A stretch of 15,031 nt of DNA from NCBI GenBank assembly GCA_025765595.1, contig JAIVFH010000546.1:1-15031 (forward strand), written 5' to 3'. The DNA comes from Obelidium mucronatum. Lineage: Eukaryota; Chytridiomycota; Chytridiomycetes; Chytridiales; Chytriomycetaceae. Under the pieces are notes generated by a model, which ran no database searches, was not told where the DNA came from, and saw only the letters and a program-made list of their open reading frames with translations. Made by a program: the position numbers and the translations under genes. The first letter of the stretch is position 1. The number at the start of each line of letters is the position of its first letter. Below are positions 7,701 to 15,031 of the stretch, one piece after another.

Positions 7701-10700
7701 TGCTTGTTGGAATATGGGAGCAAACTCTGCACCAGTTTCAAGCAATGCAAACGCTGTCAATGTGAACCAGGCTATTCAACCAATTTACCCGGATGGATCA
7801 ACTGCTGGATACCCTATTGTTTTGACCATGCCTTGTGCGAGTCAGTACTCTGATGTTTGGAATGTTATTCAAGTTATTGTTGCCCAGAACACTCCTTACA
7901 ACAAGGTTTGTGATTCTCTGGCTAATTTCAAAGCTTTTTTTTTGTTTAATTTGATTTTACTTTTTTTATGATAGTACCGAACGTTCAATGCTTCAATGAC
8001 TACTGGTGCGCCTTCATATGGTTACTACAACCGCCCTCTCGTTCCGCCAGGAACAACTGTTGATGCTTCATACTCTTCAAATCCTCCAAAAGTACAACCA
8101 GCATGGAGCAAGTAAGTCTATTTACTTTTATAAAATATTTTAAAGTCGAGATTTCTAATCAAATATTCCCCCAGTGGTGGCGCCGTTTACTTCATCGACT
8201 TTGGATTGATTAGCGTTGCAAATGCTTGGGACAATGTTGTTTCCGCTGGTAAAATTGTTGACGTTTCAGGTGCAGGTCCAGTTGCTAGTGATGCTTCTTC
8301 TGTTTCAACTGGCTTCTATTCGTAAGTGACAACCAAAAAAAATATTTGACCTCTTTTTGAAAAATCATGGTTTTGATTTGTTACTCTTTTCCCCCCAGAC
8401 TTGCCCGTGTCAACACCGCCGGAATTCCTCGCTACCAAACTGGAGACTACCGCGCAATTGAGCAGCTCACGCACCCATACGTCCCAACTCCAGTTCTTAA
8501 CGCCAAAGCTTCGAATGTTCCCATGGTCTTGAACTGTCCATTTGTCGCATCTGAAAACGTGCAGACCCTGCCCAACTCCCACAAGACGTATTTGTTTGGT
8601 TTGGAGCCTGAAATTGCACCCAAAACCGCCGGCGTGACTGTTGTCTTGTGGGGAATGTCATTCACATCGTCCTCGACTGTGTACTTGAATGGACTTGCCC
8701 ACACTGGAAAAGTTAACCTCATCAGCAACCAATACTTGTCCATTGTTGTTGATTTCACTCAATTTTCTGGAGCAACTGGAACAGTTACAATTTACGTTGA
8801 TGACTCGATCCCGTATGTTGTAAGATATTACGAAACACCAGCCATTGTGTCTGCGGTTACTGCAGGGTCTACTTTGTACACCAAAGCTGAAGGCCAGACC
8901 CTCAAAATTACTGGTCAGAATCTTCCTCAACTTTCTGGTGGTTTCTGCGTCTTCAACACAACCGCCAACGGAATTGCTACACCACTTACTGTCACCAGTG
9001 CCACTACAGCCCAATGCTCTCTCCCTTACCTTGAAAGCAGTGGAGTTTACACTGTTGGTGTAGCCATGTCAGCATCAAAGTACAACGTCCCACAATTGGG
9101 TTTGGTTCAAGGGAACTTCTACACATTCCCACTGCTTGCAGGTGGTGGCGGTGTCACAGTCTACGCAAAAGGACCAAAAGCCATCGCAGCCCAATTCTCC
9201 AATAACGGAGCCAGTATCTACGTTGATGTCGATATTCCAGCATCCGTTATTGATGTCAACCAGTTTATCACCAACAAGAAAGTCATCTTTGTTGACTCTA
9301 GTATCCCACTGCCTTGTTCGTCCATCTTCCAAACAAGTTATGATGGAACTTCAACGCCACCAACTGGTAAACTTGGAAACAACCCCAACGACTGTCTTGT
9401 TCAACAGTTGACGGCTACAAGGTTCAAGATTCTTTTGCAAGCACAGTTTGCAGCATATGACGCACAAGCTATTGTTCCATCAAACTTGATTAAAATCGTT
9501 GTTGGAAGTTTGTGGGCTACGAATCAGAGGCTTGTCGAGGTGTACTCTAGTAGCGCTGTTGTTGCTGGACCTGCAGTTGTGCCTGTGCCCTCTGTGTCTA
9601 TTGTTGCGCCTGCATTTGTACCCAGATGTGAAGGAATTGCTGTTGCTTTGGATTTAACCGCATCATCCGGTTCAGCTGGTAGAAATTACACCGCTGGCTC
9701 GACATTGACTGTTGTATCATCGGTTTCAATGGATCCAAACTCGCCGACTGGTCAGACTTTGAACAACTTCTTGGCCGCCTGTGTTGCAAACATCAATCTT
9801 CAAGGTGTCTGCCAAATTCCGTTGACTCTTCTTGGAACAAGCAGCAGCCCATCGACTACATACACTTTCACTCTCACATTGAAGAACTACTTGGGAGGTG
9901 TTTCTTCCCAGTCTGCTGTTGTAACTGTTGGTGCCGACGCGACAACTCCATTTGTCACGATTGTTGGAGTTCCACAAACCAACGTAAAGGTCAACCAGGT
10001 TCAAGTTCTCAACGCTTTGGGAACGCCCAGTTGTGGCTGTGTCTACTGCAATCAAGTACCAGTGGTCAGCTACTGGAGCGTCATGCCCAGGTCTTCAAGA
10101 CACTCTTGTGTCTGGCGCTTCCGCTCAATTGGTCATCCCCGCGTTCACATTGAAGCCTCAAACTACTTGTGTACTCACTCTTAAAGTTCAATACGCTGGG
10201 CAATCAAGCTGGTTGAGTACGACTACCACGTTCAACACTGCTACTGAAATTATTGGAGTGTCTGCTGGAAACTCGAGAACTCTTGGTGTTTCTCAAACCG
10301 TGGTTGTCGACGCTACTCTCTACAGTGACTCCTTTAATGTTGGAACCGCAGGGCAATACAAGTGTGCTTGGACTTGCTTGAACTCACATGGATTCCTGTG
10401 CGCCTCATCTGTGACCAAGCTGTTGAATGGATGCTCCTCGAATGTATTGACAGGTCAAGTTACGCCTGACACATACTCGCTTAAGGTTGCAGTTCTCGAC
10501 AGTCTTACGGGGGTTAGTGCATCTAGCAAATACCCGGCAAAGTTGACTATTGGTGGTGTCGGAGTTCCAAGTGTGAAAATCACTTTGCCCAGTCAATCAA
10601 CGTCGTCCTTCTCCAACAAATTTTCCTTAAATGCCGTTGTCGATCCAGCCACTGTTTCATCGTTGGCGAACGTAAAGTACTCCTGGAGTGCATGTAACGA

Positions 10701-12583
10701 CGCAACCTACTCGTCGCTCAACTTTACGAACGCAAACAACTTCTTGACTGATACCTTCCTTCAGCTCAAGTTTTGAAGTTCAGTCCTGGAGCTTTGCTTG
10801 GAGACACCACTTACTGTGTTGGAGTTACTGTGCGAGATGGTGCAAGCACCGCCACGACTCAAATTACGTTTGAAACATATGAAACACCGTTTGGAGGATT
10901 CTGTTTCTTGCAAACCGCGTCCATTAAGGCGCTCAATCAGCCACTTCAATACAGTTGTCCTTACTGGGCTGTGGACAGCTCGGCACAACCATTGACCTAC
11001 CAGTTTTACGTTCGAACAAATGCTAGCAACCCTTGGACACTTGTCGTCCCAACTGACAGATCTTCTTTGATGTCTTCTACCTTTGTCACTGGACAATATC
11101 AAATCAAGGTTGTTGTCGCTGATGAATATGGATCCACTGCTTCTGGAGTTGCCAGCGCGTTTTCTGCGGCCGACAATAGCCAACTTTCTGCTGCAGCTGA
11201 AACTCTTGCAATGCTCCACTAAGGTTTGCGTCCAGTTACAGCAGGCACTTGCTACCTACAACCAGACTCAAAACAGTGTGGCAATGGCGCAAGCTATTGG
11301 TTCAGGCCGCTTTGCTTGTTGACATCAAGTCTCCAGATTTTGTAACCATTCTTTCTCTCTTGAATCAATATTCGGACAATGTGTATGTTGACACAGCTGC
11401 TACCGGGCCATTCTTGGCAAGTGTACTGCAAGTGATTGCTGGAGACGGATACAACATTCCATCGAGCGTTGTCCCACAGTTTTTCAAACTCGTCAAATCA
11501 GTCATCAAGCAAATCACAGAAAATGGTAAAAACGAGTACCCACCAAACTGCGTCGACACATTGTCTGCGGAATCAATGTTCCTTGTTCTTGACCAAACTT
11601 TGGGTTCACAAAAATCTCTCGGCTTGACTGACGAACAAAGAGCCGAAGCCGTTTCCGTGTTCAACGAGGCAACAGATGAATTGTCAAAGTGCTTTGCCCG
11701 AAACAAGGCCGCACAAGAATACCCCTTCAGTTTCACGGCTGGATACTTGACGCGTCAAGTCGGAGTTTCATTCACCAGTATGGACGCTAAATACTGTACA
11801 TTCAACGTTGCAGCGAACGCCGCCACCACCAAGGACACCACTGTTTCGTACAGCTGTGGCTCAAAGTCTACCGGCGAGTACCCAAGAACCAGTTCAGACG
11901 ACATTGGCGATCTCGACCTTGTCGCCCGGGATTTGACATTGCACTCGGGATCCGACGAATCCAAAGTTCAAGTCAGTCTCACCGACTTTACATTGCCCTT
12001 GACTCCACTGATGCAATCTGTATACGGACTGCAATCGTCCAAGTACTTGTGTGCGTTCTTCAACACAACTTTACATGCGTGGTCGACAAAGGGATGTACC
12101 TCGAATGGAATTGTTGATGGCGCCTTGTCATGCTCGTGTACCCACTTGACAGACTTTACTGCCGCCGTTTCTCCAAACGTTTCTTTTGGAGGTCTATCGG
12201 TCGGAGCGATTGTTGGATGCGTTATTGGAGCCCTTGCGCTTGTCGTTGCTACTGCAGGAACAGTCAACCACTTTAGAAAACAACGTGAAGCTGAGCTTGG
12301 AGCCGCCAAAGGTAGCTTGCTGCCAACAACGACACCCCCGCCGTTAGCGCCAGTACTGGATGCACCCGTTACGCAACCGACGCCTCTGTCGCAGGTGGTT
12401 GTCACTCAGAGCTTTAAACCGCCTCCTCCTGCTACACTTGTAGGAGCAGCTGCAGCTGGTGCTGCGGTTGCTGCCGCTGCTGCGGTTGCCGTCGTAGCAG
12501 CCGTTGTACCTGCTGGCCCCGCATTGCCAAGTTATTCAAAACCACCATCCTATGAATACCATATGCAACGGTCTGGGCGATGA
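4752..12583 (+). CDS. Giant membrane glycosyltransferase (GT-B-like + GT2) fused to IPT, REJ and GPS domains
   Basis: Proposed exons: 4752-~4982, 5129-5248, 5313-5565, 5600-5912, 5986-6580, 6647-7905, 7975-8111, 8175-8321 and 8399-12583, about 2,400 residues. Phases agree except at intron 1. Domains in order: cytosolic tail with EREPLL (residues 9-14); membrane anchor at 49-66; EGF-like module with CSGHG and GYIGNDC (about 80-117); GT-B-like domain (about 125-525); GT2 domain (about 545-790) with VVVDDGSTD, FLDDDD and FEDYEF, so its catalytic signature is complete; a beta-rich region; IPT/TIG (about 1165-1255); REJ-like region (about 1415-1950) with ETPFGGFCFLQ and a CPYWAVDSSAQPLTYQF segment; GPS motif (about 2235-2276) with SCSCTHL|TDF; a hydrophobic helix; then a Pro/Ala-rich tail with PPSY. 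The fold likely faces the secretory lumen or outside. Four frame breaks lie in the last exon (10020-11325). Substrate is unknown, and the family's closest relatives cannot be named from here. Confidence 0.8.
4983..5128 (+). other. Intron 1 of the GT-REJ gene, donor uncertain
   Basis: The acceptor (TTGTTTCACAG, ending at 5128) is strong and is followed by the EGF-like exon. The best donor by eye, GTAATC at 4983, leaves exon 1 in phase 0, while exon 2 needs one carried-over base. The only GT giving the right phase (4942, GTTTTATT) is weak and would shorten the membrane helix. A missing or extra base in exon 1, for example at the CTCCCCTC run (about 4966-4973), would also reconcile it. Confidence 0.5.
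5566..5599 (+). other. 34-nt intron of the GT-REJ gene
   Basis: GTGTAATC...TTCATAG. Removing it joins AHFLK to LPQTGLDYGDN in phase inside the GT-B-like domain; reading through meets a stop at 5597-5599. At 34 nt it is the shortest intron here. A CTAAT branch-like site follows the donor by only a few bases. Confidence 0.6.
6581..6646 (+). other. 66-nt stop-free in-frame intron of the GT-REJ gene
   Basis: GTAGGAG...CTTAAAC...TTTTTTTTTAG. The length is a multiple of three and no stop interrupts it, so the continuous frame 5986-7905 reads straight through it as a Lys-rich insert. Splicing joins ILNT to DVAPYAKT in phase. The donor, branch site and T-rich acceptor resemble those of intron 5913-5985, which also has CTTAAAC followed by a T run. 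Confidence 0.75.
12044..12170 (+). other. GPS autoproteolysis motif (C-terminal part of a GAIN-like fold)
   Basis: The pattern is YLCAFFN, then HAW, C, and SCSCTHLTDFTAAV. The four Cys, the Trp and HL|T match the GPS consensus, with cleavage expected between Leu (codon 12146-12148) and Thr (codon 12149-12151). In adhesion GPCRs and polycystin-1, this site self-cleaves and the two fragments stay associated (family knowledge). The membrane helix follows about 18 residues later, the usual geometry. Confidence 0.85.
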
Positions 12584-12908
12584 ACATAGTCTCTTATAAA
12601 AAAAAATCCACAGCAACATACCTCATCACGTATATAATACTTCAAACAATTTTTTTTTTCGCATTGTTTAGACTGGATCGCCATCTTTTTTTTTTAACTT
12701 TCTTGTCATAATTGCAAAACACTTCTCATTTTTTTTTATTATTAGTTTTTTTTAAGGTTATTTGATTTGGTTTTGGACTCTCCCCTTCTATTTATTTTTA
12801 CTCAATGGGTTAGTCGGAGGGACAAGTACGTAAAATAAAAGTAAATATTTGAAAAAAAAAAAAAAAAAAAGGAAAGTGAATTTTTCGATTATAAGGATTT
12901 TATTAGCA
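12584..12908. terminator. Convergent 3' region with poly-A signals for both genes
   Basis: AT-rich sequence between the TGA of the GT-REJ gene and the TGA of NSE3. AATAAA on the + strand lies at 12834-12839. AATAAA on the minus strand (TTTATT on +) lies at 12899-12904, five bases past the NSE3 stop, and another at 12791-12796. A 19-nt poly-A run lies at 12852-12870. No gene is seen. Confidence 0.55.
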
Positions 12909-14170
12909 TCAGATAGTTTGTCGAAGAATAGCCTGTACGCCAGCCGCATCTGAAGCCGGAAACATCTGCCAAAGGTCAAAAAAAAAATCATTTTTCAACA
13001 AACAAAACGCTTTTAAGACGCACAAAAAAAAAAATCGATAATCACCTTTGCAACAAACTCAATAATCTCTGCTTCAGAATATTCAGCCTTTGCCCGTGCA
13101 CCCCACACAAACTCTTCACCACTACCAGCAGTCTGTTGCTGCTGCTGCTGGCCCGCGTCGTCCGTCTTGTGCTTTTCCAGATATTCTTCCTTGACAAAGC
13201 TTGCAATCACGTCTTCAATTTTTCCAAATGTTGTGTGTAGTCGATTCTTGTTGATGCCAAGAACTTCCAAGTGTTTGTACAAGGAATCTAAAACAGAACA
13301 GAATGGATTAAAAAAACACAGGTTAGGGATTCGCAATAGAGCGCCTTTTTTTTTTATGATGGAGGTCCCCCCCACAATTTCATTTTTTTTATGGCTGGCT
13401 ATATTAAGAAGGGACAGACAAACCAGAGTTGATTACGCGCTTCTCTGCAATCACCAAACTCAAAACAACACACAGAAGCGTGGTTCGAGAAGCTCGCTCG
13501 GCTCCTCCATTGATATCCGCATATCCCTGAAGGTGCTCTTTTGGGAGTATGTTTACGAGAATGTACTCTTGACGGAGCGTGGCTTCCTTGGCTGGCAACG
13601 GTCAAAAATGACAACAACAACAACAAAAAAAAAGTTTCAGGCAATTATTCGAATGTTTACTTGACTGCTTTTTTGTTTTTTTGTTTTACCTTTTCCCTTG
13701 TCTTTCGTCCGCCCATTGGTCTTGGAATCCAACCGCACCATTTCCATCCCAAACAATTTCCGCAGCACTTTTTGGGCTTTTTCAAAGATGGAAGCATATG
13801 CTTTCGAGTGTTGCATTGTGAGGACTATATTTTGTTTAGTTTTTTTTTTTTTTTAGTGTTTCCGTGCCTGTGGGGCCTCCTCATAAGCACCTTTCTTGAT
13901 CAGATCTTCACGCTTAATAGGAACGCGCTTGTGTTCTGATCCAAGCGCCATCCGGACAAAGCCTTTCACGAACCGGTCAGCGTCCTTTTTTTTTTTCTCC
14001 CAGTTAGAGAGCCACACGCTGTTTTCGTTTTTGAGATGGCTCACCCGCTTCTTGACGCTTCGAGAGACATATCCGTTAGATGTGTCAAGAGCCTTTGTTG
14101 TAAAGAGACCGATCTTGAGTGGTTGCTGTGAGGCTTCTGGTTCGCCGTCGTCACTCATTATTTCCATCAT
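12909..14170 (-). CDS. NSE3: NSE3 / NSMCE3-like MAGE-domain subunit of the SMC5/6 complex
   Basis: Five exons in transcription order: 14170-13891, 13824-13690, 13591-13424, 13287-13046 and 12965-12909. The introns are 66, 98, 136 and 80 nt; all are GT-AG with agreeing phases, giving 293 residues (human NSMCE3 is 304). The MAGE homology domain starts at about residue 65: ADRFVKGFVRMALGSEHKR, VPIKREDLIKK spliced to VLTMQHSKAYASIFEKAQKV, then LFGMEMVRLDSKTNG, ATLRQEYILVNILPKEHL, TTLLCVVLSLVIAEKRVIN, and finally FVWGARAKAEYSEAEIIEFV. The last matches the MAGE WGPRAxxE signature. NSE3 binds NSE1 and NSE4 and helps SMC5/6 load on DNA (family knowledge). A Gln run interrupts the second winged helix. 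ATG 14170 is chosen; ATG 14158 (MSDDGEPE) is an equally plausible start. A run of four Lys codons at about 13987-13999 is homopolymeric. Confidence 0.88.
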
Positions 14171-14293
14171 TTTTTTTTTAAAATGGTTCGGACATGAAAT
14201 TGAATGTATACAGATGAATAGAAAATAACATGTGTAAACATATTCCAAAATCTTTCATGTATAATTTACATTTTTTTTTTTTTTTTGGAATCT
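14171..14293. other. Short gap between sorting nexin and NSE3 genes
   Basis: 123 bp between two minus-strand genes, with an AT-rich sequence and a T run at about 14270-14286. It must contain the 3' end of the sorting nexin gene and the NSE3 promoter. I see no distinctive site. Confidence 0.5.
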
Positions 14294-15004
14294 TCAAACC
14301 CACAAGTTGATTGCATCCAGGATCTCCGTGTTTGTCTGCAGTTGATGTGCGACATATGAATTGAGCAATTGTTGCAGTTCGTCGGCTTGGGCATTCCTTA
14401 CAGTTCCGTAAGACTCTCGGATTGTATCTGTTGCTGAAATAAATCTGTCTTTTGATGTTTGTTCGTCGTCTTTGGCCTTTTTTTTTGTGTGTGTGTGTAT
14501 GTGTTGTGAATGAGTGAATGGTGTAGAGGACTGAGAGCAGCCAATAGGAGATCACAGTCAAACCTTTCTCAACTCAAACATTGCAGTTTCAGCTCTCGTT
14601 TGATAGACGGGCCCCGCACTGCCAGCAGTGGCGGCAAGCCGTTCCACAACCTGAGCCTTCTTGACAACCAATTTACAAGCATCTTCATATTCATCGAGAG
14701 CCACGAGTCTTGCATCCAGAGATATCCGCATGCATTCCATGGACCGTCTGTAGGCATAGAGAATGGGTCTGTAATGCGTAATGAGGAATCTGGATTGTGA
14801 GTTGATGTTTTGTTCGAGAGCGTTGATGACTTTTGTGAGTTTCTGTATTGACTGGTGGTTGTTTTTATAGGGGTATTACGGGTTTTAATATGGTGGTGGG
14901 GGTGTGCGAAAATGGAAAACACACACCAGCAATAGAATCCAATTGTTCTTGCATTGAAATCTCTGAGAGTTTGGTGTCCAAGTCATGTAGAGCGTTGGCA
15001 TAAT
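14294..15004 (-). CDS. BAR-domain sorting nexin, last three exons (gene continues past right edge)
   Basis: Exons in transcription order: 15004-14925, 14851-14564 and 14476-14294, with introns of 73 and 87 nt. An acceptor (CCCCCATTAG) just upstream shows that earlier exons lie beyond the window. The peptide is almost wholly helical and charged: YANALHDLDTKLSEISMQEQ, then SIQKLTKVINALEQNI, YRPILYAYRRSMECMRISLD, ALDEYEDACKLVVKKAQVVE, and RFISATDTIRESYGTVRNAQ, ending INLWV. The aromatic/KxRD-like second helix and the terminal Trp resemble the BAR domains of SNX4/SNX7/SNX30 (Atg24/Atg20 in yeast), which bend endosomal membranes for retrograde sorting and selective autophagy. The PX domain, which would settle the call, is outside the window. 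The donor at 14924 was chosen over the one at 14926 because it keeps the phase. Confidence 0.6.
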
Positions 15005-15031
15005 CTAATGGGGGAGAGTTATAATAAGAAG

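Noticed and set aside
10184..10184. A real protein end at the stop 10182-10184
   Set aside because: The last 50 residues before it are out of character, while the +1 frame from about 10030 continues a REJ-like sequence (IKYQWSATG onward).
13399..13644. Alternative minus-strand frame overlapping NSE3 exon 3
   Set aside because: A shadow frame. The frame reading EATLRQEYILVNIL matches the MAGE domain and has in-phase splice sites.

Overview
This window comes from an intron-rich eukaryotic nuclear genome. The introns I can place are mostly short (34-146 nt), with GT...AG ends, CTAAC/CTTAAC-like branch sites and T-rich acceptors. Long A/T homopolymers are frequent. The gene set (HROB, a MAGE-fold NSE3, a BAR-domain sorting nexin, and a secretory-pathway protein with REJ and GPS domains) would fit an early-diverging fungus such as a chytrid, or another unicellular opisthokont. 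I cannot place it more exactly from sequence alone.

Layout, left to right. (1) 86-345, + strand: a coding-looking but frame-broken fragment, possibly NTAN1-like (weak). (2) 346-2271: no intact gene. It holds long poly-T tracts, a 12-bp motif shared with two other places, and on the minus strand (1184-1716) a decayed bZIP relic with a tandemly duplicated leucine-zipper segment. (3) 2272-4418, minus strand: a five-exon gene that I reconstructed as a homologue of HROB (C17orf53/MCM8IP, the MCM8-MCM9 loading factor), ending in its OB fold. (4) 4419-4751: a short divergent promoter region containing a perfect copy of GCGAGTCACGTG. (5) 4752-12583, + strand: one very large gene of about nine exons and roughly 2,400 residues. 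It encodes a membrane-anchored protein with, in order, an acidic dileucine motif, a membrane anchor, an EGF-like module, a GT-B-like domain, a complete GT-A family 2 glycosyltransferase, an IPT/TIG domain, a polycystin-type REJ region, a canonical GPS autoproteolysis motif, a membrane helix, and a proline/alanine-rich tail with a PPxY motif. Its last exon carries four apparent frame breaks. (6) 12584-12908: an AT-rich convergent 3' region. (7) 12909-14170, minus strand: a five-exon NSE3 (NSMCE3, MAGE-domain) gene of the SMC5/6 complex. (8) 14294-15004, minus strand: the last three exons of a BAR-domain sorting nexin that runs off the right edge.

HROB and NSE3 both act in homologous-recombination repair, but they lie about 8.5 kb apart and nothing shows co-regulation. 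The most unusual object is the glycosyltransferase-REJ-GPS protein. It joins sugar-transfer catalysis to the self-cleaving ectodomain architecture known from polycystin-1 and adhesion receptors. I read everything by eye, with no database search. Exon borders rest on splice signals, phase agreement and family resemblance.
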